A DNA stretch of 64,000 bases, taken from the NCBI GenBank assembly GCA_021774615.1, contig JAJFIW010000023.1:84213-148212 (forward strand), written 5' to 3'. The notes beneath the pieces are model-generated. The model was not told the origin of the DNA, did no database searches, and saw only the letters and a list, made by a program, of their open reading frames with translations. The first letter of the stretch is position 1, and the number at the start of each line of letters is the position of its first letter. Made by a program: the position numbers and the translations under genes. The DNA is from Alphaproteobacteria bacterium (GTDB lineage Bacteria; Pseudomonadota; Alphaproteobacteria; UBA1280; UBA6503). Positions 35,697-44,884 of this stretch are shown here, piece after piece.

Positions 35697-35738
35697 AGCC
35701 CCATTTGTTGTGAAGTCTATTTTAGGGGCTCTTTTTTT
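35697..35738 (+). terminator. Terminator-like hairpin in a divergent intergenic region
   Basis: AGCCCC (35697-35702) pairs with GGGGCT (35725-35730), followed by CTTTTTTT. Its polarity is + although no + gene lies just upstream, so it might end an antisense or small RNA. The stem is short and the loop long (22 nt). Confidence 0.4.
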
Positions 35739-35882
35739 ATTCTCAAGACTTGAAATTTTATTTTGTCATACAGGTATAGAAATAAATTAACATAAAATTT
35801 ATAGTTAAGGTAATTTAGCTTGGCATTTATAGTGCAAACAGCTAAAACTAATTATTAAAATAAAAAAGAGCAAGCTACCCTA

Positions 35883-36659
35883 GTGTCATATACTATTATT
35901 TGGTTTTCTAAGCACGACCCTGATGCAATGTCTAAGACGTTGCATGTTTCTCGTTTTGCATTGTGGGGCTGTGTTGTAGCTGTTTTAGTAGGTCTGCCGT
36001 TGTTGTCATTTTTTATCGGGTATAGAAACACTGCACCAGAGAGGCTGCAAGAACGCCTCGAGGCACAAATTACAGAGTTTACTGACCTAAGTGAAGAAGC
36101 CAGCAATACTAAAATAAAGTACCAAGAGTTGCAAAAATCACACCAACAGTTGCAAGATGAATATTTAAGTGAAACTGGCCGCCGAGCTGAAATGGAAGCC
36201 AGAGTATCTATTGTTGAGAATGTGCGTGCTTCGGCATTAGAACGCCTAGAAAAAGCTGAAAAAAGAGAAGCTGAACTACAAAGCAAATTAAAGATGTTCG
36301 AAGACATCTTTAAACCAGCTGAAGAGGCTCTTCCTGTACAATGCTTTAACATTAGTGTGAAAGACAGAAGTAAATCCATTAAATATGCAGTAACACTGAT
36401 GAAAAGCGATAAAAGTGACTCGGCTAAGTTAGATATGTCATTACAATTACGAGTTATGACTGGTTCTACAATTCTTTCTCTTGGTGAAGATACACTAGAA
36501 GATGCTGACAGAACCAGAGAAACTAGTTTAACCCGACAAATGAATTTATCAGGCTCAATACGGGGTAATTTTGCAAAAAAAGGTATGCGAGTTTTAGACA
36601 TTCGGGGTTATGATAGTACAGGTAAAAAGCTGCTAACACATTGCTGGAAAACATTCTAG
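35883..36659 (+). CDS. Membrane-anchored coiled-coil protein next to bactofilin
   Basis: The 258-residue protein has one TM helix (about 25-46), a long charged coiled coil (about 52-140), and a C-terminal beta-rich domain (about 150-258) with little similarity that I can recall. The layout TM-coiled coil-beta domain resembles DUF6776-type proteins and the N-terminus of M23 peptidases that normally precede bactofilin genes. No peptidase motif (HxxxD or HxH) is present. The GTG at 35883 is the first start in the frame; an ATG lies at codon 16. It probably organises the envelope with the bactofilin 33 bp downstream. Confidence 0.7.
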   Translation: MSYTIIWFSKHDPDAMSKTLHVSRFALWGCVVAVLVGLPLLSFFIGYRNTAPERLQERLEAQITEFTDLSEEASNTKIKYQELQKSHQQLQDEYLSETGRRAEMEARVSIVENVRASALERLEKAEKREAELQSKLKMFEDIFKPAEEALPVQCFNISVKDRSKSIKYAVTLMKSDKSDSAKLDMSLQLRVMTGSTILSLGEDTLEDADRTRETSLTRQMNLSGSIRGNFAKKGMRVLDIRGYDSTGKKLLTHCWKTF

Positions 36660-36691
36660 ATTTTGCAATAAATATAATAAGGGGGGAAAAT

Positions 36692-37186
36692 ATGTTCTGG
36701 CGGAAAAAAGATAAACAAGACACTCTCACTAGTGCATTTGACTTTCCTCATGCAGATAGAGAAGAACTTCAGCATAGCCTCATTGGTTATGGCGTTATTA
36801 TTAGTGGTGATGTTAAATTCTCAGGCTCATTGCGGATTGATGGACGAGTTGATGGCAGAGTAAATAATAAACCTAATAAACGTGGCACGTTGGTTGTTTC
36901 AAAAGATGCTGTTATTAATGGCCCTGTTGAGGTTACAAACCTAATTGTTGACGGTAAAATTAATGGTAATGTTTATGCTAGTGGCCGCATAGAGTGCCGT
37001 GCTAATGGCAGGATTCGTGGTGAAGTGCGCTACCAGAAGCTTAATATTCTTGAGGGCGGTACTATTGATGGCCGCTGTATCCAACAAGACAAAGCCATAA
37101 AAAACGATAGCGAAGTTGTGTCTGTTGTCCATAGTGGGCAAGAAGAACCAGTAAAAATTACAAGTTTCCTCAGTAAAGAAAGCTAG
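36692..37186 (+). CDS. Bactofilin (CcmA family)
   Basis: The 164-residue protein has the bactofilin beta-helix core starting at SLIGYGVIISGDVKFSGSLRIDGRVDG, with regular hydrophobic repeats through about residue 125 and disordered ends. Bactofilins polymerise into membrane-associated filaments that localise cell-wall enzymes. AAGGGGGG precedes the ATG at 36692, which decides the start; an upstream in-frame ATG at 36641 lies inside the preceding gene. The next gene follows 4 bp later. Confidence 0.92.
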   Translation: MFWRKKDKQDTLTSAFDFPHADREELQHSLIGYGVIISGDVKFSGSLRIDGRVDGRVNNKPNKRGTLVVSKDAVINGPVEVTNLIVDGKINGNVYASGRIECRANGRIRGEVRYQKLNILEGGTIDGRCIQQDKAIKNDSEVVSVVHSGQEEPVKITSFLSKES

Positions 37187-37190
37187 CTTT

Positions 37191-37721
37191 ATGGCACAAA
37201 CAGCAACAATTTTACCTTTTAGAGGGGTTTTACCTAAATTAGGTAAAGATGTATTTCTTGCATCTACAGCATGCATTATTGGCGATATCGTAATTGGTGA
37301 TGAAACTAACATTTGGTATGGCGTAACCATCCGTGGCGATATGAACACGGTTCGGATTGGCAGCCGCACTAATATCCAAGATGGCACAATTTGCCATGTT
37401 ACCTATAAAACAGGGCCTCTTACCATTGGTAGTGATGTTACTATCGGGCATGCTGCTATTTTGCATGCATGCACTATTGAAGATGGTGCATTTGTTGGTA
37501 TGGGCGCAACTGTTATGGATGGTGCCATTATTGAAAGCGGCGCCATGGTTGCAGCTGGTGCATTAATCCCCCCTGGTAAAAGAGTTAAAAAAGGTGAAGT
37601 TTATGCCGGAGTTCCAGCTAAATCACTCCGCCCGATGACACAAGAAGAAATTGACTATATCCCGTGGTCTGCAACCCATTATGTTGATTTGGCTAAAGAA
37701 TATCTACAAGAAGGAAAATAA
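37191..37721 (+). CDS. Gamma-carbonic anhydrase family protein (YrdA/PaaY-like)
   Basis: The 176-residue left-handed beta-helix protein has hexapeptide repeats. The metal-ligand histidines are in CHVTYK, IGHAAILHAC. A C-terminal helix (EEIDYIPWSATHYVDLAKEYL) completes the fold. Trimeric family members bind Zn2+/Fe2+; carbonic anhydrase activity is known for a few and unproven for most. It lies between bactofilin and fba, separated by 4 and 3 bp. Confidence 0.9.
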   Translation: MAQTATILPFRGVLPKLGKDVFLASTACIIGDIVIGDETNIWYGVTIRGDMNTVRIGSRTNIQDGTICHVTYKTGPLTIGSDVTIGHAAILHACTIEDGAFVGMGATVMDGAIIESGAMVAAGALIPPGKRVKKGEVYAGVPAKSLRPMTQEEIDYIPWSATHYVDLAKEYLQEGK

Positions 37722-37724
37722 AAT

Positions 37725-38756
37725 ATGTCTATACAAGAAATAGCAAAACAAATTGTTGAAAATGGGCGCGGCCTTTTAGCTGCTGACGAAAGTAACGGCA
37801 CTATGGGCAAACGTCTAGCTAGTATTGGCGTTGAAAATACCGAAGAAAATCGCCGTCAATTCCGTGAGTTCTTGTTTACTACAGAGGGGATCGAGAAATA
37901 CTGTGGTGGCGTTATTCTATACGAAGAAACATTATGCCAAAAAACAGAATCTGGTGTTCCATTTGCTCAACTCTTAGAAGCTAAAGGTGTTGTTCCTGGC
38001 ATTAAAGTAGATGCTGGCGCTGTAATGCTTGCAGGCAGCCAAGACGAAAAAATAACCGAAGGCCTTGACGGCCTGCGTGAACGTTTTGCAGACTATTACA
38101 AAGCTGGTGCTCGTTTCGCTAAGTGGCGTGCAGTTATAGAAATAGACAGCCATTCACGCCCAACAGGTCAAGCAATCCATGCTAACGCTGAAGCTCTTGC
38201 CCGTTATGCTGCATTAGCTCAAGAAGCTGGAATTGTGCCAATTGTAGAGCCAGAAATTTTGATGGATGGTGACCACAGCCTTGTGCGCTGCGATCTTGTA
38301 ACTAGAGAAGTTCTAGAAACTGTCTTTGATTATTTGCAGCTGCACCGTGTTGCACTAGATGGTATTTTGCTAAAACCAAATATGGTGATTGCTGGTAAAG
38401 AGTGTGATGAACAGCCATCAGCAACACAAATTGCAAATGCTACAGTTGCTTGTTTCCAAGATGTTGTTCCTGACATTGTCCCAGGGATTGTTTTCTTATC
38501 TGGCGGGCAGGGCGAGGTTCAAGCCACAGAAAATTTAAATGCCATAAACCTTGTAGATTCAGACAAGCCTTGGATTTTGAGTTTCTCATATGGTCGGGCA
38601 TTACAACAAGGTGCACTTAAAGCATGGGCAGGCAAAGAAGTAAATAAATCTGCAACCCAACAAATTTTTGCACACCGTGCCGAGATGAACTGGCTAGCAG
38701 CAAATGGCGAATACACAGCTGATGCTGAAGATAACCGCCAAGCAGCAACAGCATAA
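37725..38756 (+). CDS. fba: Class I fructose-bisphosphate aldolase
   Basis: The 343-residue protein has the class I signature LLAADESNGTMGKRL at the N-terminus and the Schiff-base lysine in ILLKPNMV (near residue 217). FLSGGQ follows. It cleaves fructose 1,6-bisphosphate without a metal. Class I enzymes of this eukaryote-like type are less common in bacteria than class II. It sits 4 kb from the pgk-gap-tkt cluster of opposite strand. Confidence 0.95.
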   Translation: MSIQEIAKQIVENGRGLLAADESNGTMGKRLASIGVENTEENRRQFREFLFTTEGIEKYCGGVILYEETLCQKTESGVPFAQLLEAKGVVPGIKVDAGAVMLAGSQDEKITEGLDGLRERFADYYKAGARFAKWRAVIEIDSHSRPTGQAIHANAEALARYAALAQEAGIVPIVEPEILMDGDHSLVRCDLVTREVLETVFDYLQLHRVALDGILLKPNMVIAGKECDEQPSATQIANATVACFQDVVPDIVPGIVFLSGGQGEVQATENLNAINLVDSDKPWILSFSYGRALQQGALKAWAGKEVNKSATQQIFAHRAEMNWLAANGEYTADAEDNRQAATA

Positions 38757-38764
38757 GGGCTACC

Positions 38765-39400
38765 ATGACAGATAAAACCACCTGCTGTGACCATGACGAA
38801 AATTTGGGGTGTGCCGCGGCACTATCCTCAAATAATATTGACAGGCGCATCCTGTGGTTAGTTATTGCTTTAAATGCAATGATGTTTGGTGTGGAAATAG
38901 TGGCAGGTTTGGCTGCCGACTCTATAGCTCTTCTAGCAGATGCCTTAGATTTTTTAGGTGATACTGCTAGCTACTCTATTGCTTTATATGTATTGAGTAA
39001 ACCCATGGTTTGGCGGGCAGGTGCTGCAATGCTTAAAGGTGTTATAATGCTTGGTTTTGGCTTATGGGTGTTAACACTTGCGGTATTAGCTACTTTAGGG
39101 CTGCACGAGCCTGACCCAATAACCATGGGTGCGGTTGGTTTTGCAGCATTTATAGTTAATGTAATATCAGCATTTTTGGTGTTTAGATTTAGCAAAGGCG
39201 ATAGCAACCTCCGTTCGGTATGGATTTGCAGCCGTAACGATGCATTAGCTAACCTTGGGGTTATTTTGGCTGCAAGCGGAGTATTTGCTTTAGGTAGTGG
39301 CTGGCCCGATATTGCAGTAGCATTTTTAATTGCATCACTTGCATTATGGGGCTCTTTCCAAGTTATTACCCATGCACGGCGTGATTTAAAAAGCCGCTAA
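38765..39400 (+). CDS. Short CDF-type cation transporter
   Basis: The 211-residue protein has a Cys/His-rich N-terminal end (CCDHDENLGC) and about six hydrophobic helices. The helix 2 metal motif reads DALDFLGD (DxxxD rather than HxxxD) and helix 5 reads NDALANLGV. It ends after the membrane domain without the usual cytoplasmic C-terminal domain. The family exports divalent metals with proton exchange; which metal is uncertain. It begins 8 bp after fba. Confidence 0.82.
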   Translation: MTDKTTCCDHDENLGCAAALSSNNIDRRILWLVIALNAMMFGVEIVAGLAADSIALLADALDFLGDTASYSIALYVLSKPMVWRAGAAMLKGVIMLGFGLWVLTLAVLATLGLHEPDPITMGAVGFAAFIVNVISAFLVFRFSKGDSNLRSVWICSRNDALANLGVILAASGVFALGSGWPDIAVAFLIASLALWGSFQVITHARRDLKSR

Positions 39401-39411
39401 TAAAAATTAGC
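39396..39411 (+). terminator. Small hairpin at the end of the CDF gene
   Basis: GCTAAT-AAAA-ATTAGC overlaps the CDF stop codon. The stem is 6 bp and no strong T-run follows, so termination is uncertain. Confidence 0.35.
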
Positions 39412-39482
39412 AGCTTTCTATTAATAGTAATATCAATTTTCAATACTATTGAAACGACTATATTTATAATTATTCTTAGTAA

Positions 39483-40676
39483 CTATGCAGCTTTTCTTTT
39501 TTGCAAGGCAGCTATCCCCGGTAGGGTTTTACCTTCTAAGAATTCCATCAATGCGCCACCACCGGTTGAGATATAGCTAACTTTATTAAGCATGTTGGCT
39601 TTCGCTAGCGCTGCTAGCGTATCGCCGCCACCTGCTACTGAATAAGCATTGCTTAATGCAATGGCTTCGGTGATACCTTGGGTGCCTTTATCAAAAGGTT
39701 CAACTTCAGTAACACCCATTGGGCCATTCCACAAAATTGTACCAGCTTGTTTAATCATTTTTGCCCAAATCTCGATAGTTTTAGAGCCAATGTCTAAAGC
39801 CATCATATTTGCAGGGATAGCATCAACAGCAACAGTTTTTGTTTCGCAGTCTGGCTCTAGAGTAGGGGCAACAACTACGTCATTAGGTAATAAAATACGA
39901 CAACCCATAGCAGCAGAGTCTGTTAGAATGCGCTTAGCCTCTTGCATGTAGTCACTCTCGTAGAGGCTTTTACCCATAGAGTGCCCTTGTGCAGCCAAAA
40001 AAGTATTGGCCATAGCACCACCAACCATCATCATGTCTACTTTTGGTAGTAAATGATGCAGAATATCAATTTTACTAGATATTTTCGCGCCACCAGTAAT
40101 AAATAAAAGTGGTTTTTCTGGTTTTTCTAGTACTTTTTTTAGAACTTCCAGCTCGTTATACATTAAGTGCCCTAAAGCTACCTGGTTTATGTGTTCAGGA
40201 ACCCCAACAATACTTGCATGGTTTCTGTGGGCTGTGCCAAAAGCATCGCTTACATAAATATCAGCCAACGATGCAAGTTTTTTGGTAAAACCTTTATCAT
40301 TAGCTTGCTCTTCTTTATAAAAACGCAAGTTTTCTAATAAAAGAACATCGCCATCATTTAGTGCAGCCACAGTTTTTTCGGCTTCTGTGCCAATACAGTC
40401 ATTACAAAATTCTACAGGACTTCCTAAAAGCCTTGCTAAGCGATTTGCAATAGGTTTAAGGGTGTAATCTGGGTTCTTTTCCCCTTCTGGGCGACCAAGG
40501 TGCCCCATCAAGATTACTTTTGCTCCATTATTGGTAAGCCACTCAATGGTTGGCAAATGAGCCGCAATGCGGCTGTCATCACTAATAATTCCGTCATGGA
40601 TAGGAACATTAAAATCTACTCTGACTAATACTCGTTTGCCAGTTACATTAAATTGTTCGATAAAAGGTAGTGTCAT
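39483..40676 (-). CDS. pgk: Phosphoglycerate kinase
   Basis: The 397-residue protein carries RVDFNVP near the N-terminus, LMGHLGRP, LLLENLRF, the central hinge segment LFITGGAKISSK, and the nucleotide-site WNGPMGV and GGGDT motifs. It makes ATP from 1,3-bisphosphoglycerate. It is the last gene of tkt-gap-pgk on the minus strand. Its start is directly next to the stop of gap. Confidence 0.98.
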   Translation of the reverse strand: MTLPFIEQFNVTGKRVLVRVDFNVPIHDGIISDDSRIAAHLPTIEWLTNNGAKVILMGHLGRPEGEKNPDYTLKPIANRLARLLGSPVEFCNDCIGTEAEKTVAALNDGDVLLLENLRFYKEEQANDKGFTKKLASLADIYVSDAFGTAHRNHASIVGVPEHINQVALGHLMYNELEVLKKVLEKPEKPLLFITGGAKISSKIDILHHLLPKVDMMMVGGAMANTFLAAQGHSMGKSLYESDYMQEAKRILTDSAAMGCRILLPNDVVVAPTLEPDCETKTVAVDAIPANMMALDIGSKTIEIWAKMIKQAGTILWNGPMGVTEVEPFDKGTQGITEAIALSNAYSVAGGGDTLAALAKANMLNKVSYISTGGGALMEFLEGKTLPGIAALQKRKAA

Positions 40677-41687
40677 TTATAATTTCCCAAAATAAGAGGC
40701 GACATCTAACATACGGTTAGAAAATCCCCATTCGTTGTCATACCAGCTTAAAACTTTTACAAGTTTACCATCAGAAAGCACTCGGGTTTGGGTGCTATCA
40801 AATACGCTAGAGTAAGGGTTATGGTTAAAATCGATAGAAACCAGAGGTTCTTCATTATAAGCAATTACCCCTTGCATTTCGTTACTCATGCTTGCTTTTT
40901 TAATAATGGCATTAATGCTATCTACATTGGTTTTTTTGCTTGGAGTAAACGTTAAGTCAACAACCGATACATTAGGCGTTGGTACTCGCATGGCGAAACC
41001 ATCTAGTTTGCCTTTAAGGTCAGGTAAGACTAATCCCACAGCTTTTGCAGCACCAGTTGTAGAAGGTATCATCGACAAAGCCGCCGCACGTGCTCGGTAT
41101 GGGTCGCTATGTGCTAAGTCTAGTAAGTTTTGGTCGTTAGTATAGCTGTGGATAGTGGTCATCAACCCGCCTTCAATACCAACTTCCTCGTGAAGTGCTT
41201 TTGCTATAGGCGAAAGGCAATTGGTAGTGCAAGAAGCATTAGAAATAACAGTATCATCTGCTGTAAGGTCGGTGTGGTTAACACCAAACACAACGGTTCG
41301 GTCTACTTCTTCACCAGGAGCAGATATAATAACTTTGCGAGCACCAGCTTTAATATGTGCGCTTGCGGTTTCTTTACTACGGAAAATACCTGTACATTCA
41401 AAAACAATGTCAACTTTTAGCGTGTCCCAAGGTAATTGGCTTGGGTCGCGCTCGGCTGTAATTCGGATTGGGTCACCATTAACTATAATGTCATTGCCTT
41501 TAACTTCTACCTTGCCGTCAAAGTTACCGTGTACAGAGTCATGAGAAAGGAGGTGCTTGGTCATGTTAATATCGGTTAAATCATTAATACCAACAATTTT
41601 AATATCATGACGCTTATACTCATAAAGCGCACGCAATACGTTGCGGCCAATTCGCCCAAAGCCATTGATAGCTATATTGATAGTCAT
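40677..41687 (-). CDS. gap: Glyceraldehyde-3-phosphate dehydrogenase
   Basis: The 336-residue protein has GFGRIGRN at the N-terminus and the catalytic Cys153 in [20 protein letters not shown] lies at the C-terminus. The second strand ends in GINDL, with an Asp that favours NAD+. It oxidises glyceraldehyde 3-phosphate in glycolysis. It is 21 bp downstream of tkt and adjacent to pgk. Confidence 0.98.
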   Translation of the reverse strand: MTINIAINGFGRIGRNVLRALYEYKRHDIKIVGINDLTDINMTKHLLSHDSVHGNFDGKVEVKGNDIIVNGDPIRITAERDPSQLPWDTLKVDIVFECTGIFRSKETASAHIKAGARKVIISAPGEEVDRTVVFGVNHTDLTADDTVISNASCTTNCLSPIAKALHEEVGIEGGLMTTIHSYTNDQNLLDLAHSDPYRARAAALSMIPSTTGAAKAVGLVLPDLKGKLDGFAMRVPTPNVSVVDLTFTPSKKTNVDSINAIIKKASMSNEMQGVIAYNEEPLVSIDFNHNPYSSVFDSTQTRVLSDGKLVKVLSWYDNEWGFSNRMLDVASYFGKL

Positions 41688-41708
41688 TCTTCAGCACTCC
41701 TTTTTAAT

Positions 41709-43646
41709 TTAATGCGCTAATAAATCAATCATGGCATTACGAGCGTCATGCGCCGTAATACCAAACTTTTCGTATAATTCTGTTGCCGGAGCCGATGCCC
41801 CAAACCCATACAGGCATAAAAGTTTGCCTTGTGGAGCCAAAGCATGCCAGCCAAAATGGCTTGCAGCCTCAACAACTACTCGGTTTTGTTGCTCTGGTGG
41901 TAATATGCTATCACGGTAATTGTTGTCTTGAGAAAGAAAAACTTCAACACTTGGTAAACTTACAACCCTAGTGTGTATATTTTCTTTTTTTAGAGCATCA
42001 TAAGCGCCAACTGCTAAATGAACTTCGCTACCAGTTGCAAGGAATATACCTTGTAGCTCGCCTTGTTCACGGCGTAAAATATAACCACCTTTGGCAGATA
42101 AGTTTTCTTCGCTATGTTTGGTACGAATTGTAGGTAGTCCTTGGCGACTAAGTGCAAGTGCTGCTGGTTTATTTGTTTGCTGCAATATTGTTTGCCAACA
42201 TTCGGCTGTTTCCACTAAATCTGCTGGGCGCCATGTTGTAAGGTTTGGGGTTGCACGCAGCATTGCTAAATGTTCGATAGGCTGGTGAGTAGGGCCATCT
42301 TCCCCAAGCCCAATAGAGTCATGGGTTAAAACATGCACTACTGGTAAGCCCATTAATGCAGACAGGCGTAAGCTAGGGCGTAGATAATCAGCAAATACTA
42401 AAAATGTACCGCTAATAGCACGGATGCCACCCAAGGTAAGGCCATTCATAATTGCACCCATCGCATGTTCACGCACGCCATAATGGATGTAGTTCCCATT
42501 ATAGTCGTCAGCTGTAACAGCTCTATAATTTTTGGGTTGGGTATTGTTAGAACCTGTTAAGTCTGCCGAGCCAGATACCATGGTTTCCATTAGTGGCATA
42601 ATAACATCAATACAATTCCCGCTGGCTTGACGAGTTGATAGTTTGGGTTTTTCATTAGCAGTAGCTATCTTGATTTCATCAAGGTTTTCTAGTACTTGTT
42701 CTAATAAGTTAATGTTATTACTTATAGTAGTTTTTGTGTAATTGCGCTTGCCATGTTTAGCGGCCATTTCCCAAGATTTACGAATATCTTTCGGGATTTC
42801 AAACGGGGGGTACTCCCAATTTAAATGCTTACGAATTGCTTGCGCTTCTTCTTCGCCAACTGGGCTGCCATGTGCTTTAGCAGTGTCTTGCAGGTTTGTG
42901 CTACCAAACCCAATATGAGTTTTAAACTCTATCAACACGGGTTTGTTTTGTAGCTTTGCCCATGCAATGGCATCGCTAATTTCTTGATGGTCATGCCCAT
43001 CTGCTTTTATTGTCTCCCAACCGTAGCTAGCAAACCTACCGGTAATATTTGTAATACTTGTTATGTCTGTTTTACCGTCAATAGAAATGCCATTACTGTC
43101 AAATAGTACAATTAGATTATCTAGGTTTAGTCGTGCTGCAATCTCTGCACTTTCGTGGCTAATGCCTTCCATCAGGCAGCCGTCGCCAACAGTTACGTAG
43201 GTGGTATTATTAAACTTATCTTTGCCAAATTTTGTACCCATAATTTTTTGTGAAAGAGCAATTCCAATCGCAGTTGCAAGCCCTTGGCCCAGAGGGCCTG
43301 TGGTTGTTTCTATGCCCACAGTATGCCCATATTCTGGGTGTCCAGGGGTTTTTGAGCCACTTTGGCGGAAGTTTTTTATATCATCTAAAGAAAGGTCGTA
43401 GCCTAACAAGTGTAGCAACCCATATTGCAACATAGACCCATGCCCATTAGACATTATAAAACGGTCACGGTTTGGCCATAGAGGGTCTTTTGGGTTAAAA
43501 TTCATAAATTCAGAAAACAGAACAGTTGCAATGTCAGCCATACCCATTGGCATACCGGGGTGGCCGCTATTGGCTTTGTTGACAGCATCTATTGCTAAAA
43601 ACCTTAAACTATTAGCCATTCCATTATAGGAACTCTGATGCAACAT
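41709..43646 (-). CDS. tkt: Transketolase
   Basis: The 645-residue protein has the thiamine-diphosphate motif GDGCLMEG...N with ISHES. It has GHPGMPMGMA near the N-terminus and the C-terminal domain segment RVVSLPSVEVF. It moves two-carbon units between sugars in the pentose phosphate pathway. It heads the tkt-gap-pgk cluster. The promoter region of ~130 bp lies toward the + strand zapA cluster. Confidence 0.97.
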   Translation of the reverse strand: MLHQSSYNGMANSLRFLAIDAVNKANSGHPGMPMGMADIATVLFSEFMNFNPKDPLWPNRDRFIMSNGHGSMLQYGLLHLLGYDLSLDDIKNFRQSGSKTPGHPEYGHTVGIETTTGPLGQGLATAIGIALSQKIMGTKFGKDKFNNTTYVTVGDGCLMEGISHESAEIAARLNLDNLIVLFDSNGISIDGKTDITSITNITGRFASYGWETIKADGHDHQEISDAIAWAKLQNKPVLIEFKTHIGFGSTNLQDTAKAHGSPVGEEEAQAIRKHLNWEYPPFEIPKDIRKSWEMAAKHGKRNYTKTTISNNINLLEQVLENLDEIKIATANEKPKLSTRQASGNCIDVIMPLMETMVSGSADLTGSNNTQPKNYRAVTADDYNGNYIHYGVREHAMGAIMNGLTLGGIRAISGTFLVFADYLRPSLRLSALMGLPVVHVLTHDSIGLGEDGPTHQPIEHLAMLRATPNLTTWRPADLVETAECWQTILQQTNKPAALALSRQGLPTIRTKHSEENLSAKGGYILRREQGELQGIFLATGSEVHLAVGAYDALKKENIHTRVVSLPSVEVFLSQDNNYRDSILPPEQQNRVVVEAASHFGWHALAPQGKLLCLYGFGASAPATELYEKFGITAHDARNAMIDLLAH

Positions 43647-43774
43647 ATGGTAAAACTTTCTTATCTTTTTAAGAATAGATTATAGTATGTTTACGATAAT
43701 TTGAAGCAAAAAACTTGCGCCATTTAACGCACGGCGTTATTATTAAGTTATACAAAAAATACAAGTAATTAAAA

Positions 43775-44032
43775 ATGAAAGTTCTTGTAATGGCTGAGCA
43801 ATACCAACACTGGTCGGAATCTAAAGAAACAAAGCGTTTGCTAAATGTTCTAGAACAGCTAGAGTCCATGTCGGACTCGTCTAAAATAGGCGTAAGCGAC
43901 TCTAGCGTTCGCCCGTCTGTTGCAGACAAAGTTTTGGCTGAAGAAAATACCCGTCTTAAACGTGCTAACAAAGAAGCATTAGTGCGGCTTGATAAAGTAG
44001 TTGGTCAATTACACGGCAAGATAGGGAGCTAA
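43775..44032 (+). CDS. Small coiled-coil protein upstream of zapA
   Basis: The 85-residue protein (80 if the ATG at 43790 is used) has a central polar stretch and a C-terminal coiled coil ENTRLKRANKEALVRLDKVV. Small coiled-coil proteins of the DUF4164 type are common just before zapA in alphaproteobacteria and may act with ZapA on the Z-ring. It is 3 bp from zapA. The family assignment is weak. Confidence 0.7.
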   Translation: MKVLVMAEQYQHWSESKETKRLLNVLEQLESMSDSSKIGVSDSSVRPSVADKVLAEENTRLKRANKEALVRLDKVVGQLHGKIGS

Positions 44033-44035
44033 ACA

Positions 44036-44335
44036 ATGGCAGAGAAAAACCTAGTTATTGGCAACCGCACATACAAGCTGAACGTAGACGAAGGTCAAGA
44101 ACAGCGTTTGCAGGCTGTGGCTTCTCGGGTAGACCAAATAGTTTCTAAAATTCGCGACGCTTCAGGCGGCAACATAGACCGTGACCGTTTGCTTGTTTTA
44201 TCAGCAATTACATTAGCCGACGAACTGCACGAGCTACGCTCTCGCCAAGAAACCGAGAAACATACTATGCTGTCATTCCATGCAAACTTAGCGGATAGGC
44301 TTGATGCTGTTAGCCGTAAATTGGTAAAAGCTTAA
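44036..44335 (+). CDS. zapA: Cell division protein ZapA
   Basis: The 99-residue protein has the ZapA N-terminal pattern VIGNRTYKLNVDEGQEQRL and a helical C-terminus. It cross-links FtsZ filaments at the division ring. The 6S RNA gene that follows zapA in many proteobacteria is not possible here because the next gene begins 6 bp later. Confidence 0.92.
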   Translation: MAEKNLVIGNRTYKLNVDEGQEQRLQAVASRVDQIVSKIRDASGGNIDRDRLLVLSAITLADELHELRSRQETEKHTMLSFHANLADRLDAVSRKLVKA

Positions 44336-44341
44336 TTTGTA

Positions 44342-44884
44342 ATGTTAGATAAAAAAGCTCTACGCCAACAAATGCTACAACGGCGTGAGGTTTTATCTGC
44401 TAACGAAATGAACACCGCAGGAGGGGAAATATCTAACCACCTCCAACCCATTCTTGAAAACGATATTGTTGCATTATACCAACCAATAAAAGGTGAGGTG
44501 CCAACTACGTTTATAGCTAAAAAATTACTCCAGCAAAAAATAACAATCGTTTTACCCCATATAGATACAGACAATACCATGCACTTTAGAAAGTGGAGTG
44601 GCACAACAACAGTAGATGATGCCCTTGGTATTCCGTCAGGTGATGGTGAGGTATTAACACCCACAACTATATTTGTGCCGCTTCTAGCTTTTAATAGAGA
44701 AGGGTATAGGCTAGGATACGGCAAAGGTTTTTACGATAAAACACTTGCAAGTTTGCCGTCTATCCATACTATAGGCCTAGCTTATAGCTGGCAGGAAGTA
44801 GCAGAGTTACCTATAGCACTACACGATATACCTTTATGGGAAATATGGACCGAGAAAGAAATTATTAAATGCCAAAACAAGTAA
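44342..44884 (+). CDS. 5-formyltetrahydrofolate cyclo-ligase
   Basis: The 180-residue protein carries the N-terminal LRQQMLQRR helix, GIPSGDGE and the signature LGYGKGFYDKTL. It converts 5-formyl-THF to methenyl-THF with ATP and sits in the conserved zapA-fau linkage. It overlaps the next gene by 16 bp. Confidence 0.94.
   Translation: MLDKKALRQQMLQRREVLSANEMNTAGGEISNHLQPILENDIVALYQPIKGEVPTTFIAKKLLQQKITIVLPHIDTDNTMHFRKWSGTTTVDDALGIPSGDGEVLTPTTIFVPLLAFNREGYRLGYGKGFYDKTLASLPSIHTIGLAYSWQEVAELPIALHDIPLWEIWTEKEIIKCQNK

Noticed and set aside
44330..44345. Space for a 6S RNA between zapA and the formyltetrahydrofolate cyclo-ligase gene.
   Set aside because: The gap is only 6 bp, so no 6S RNA can be present at this site.
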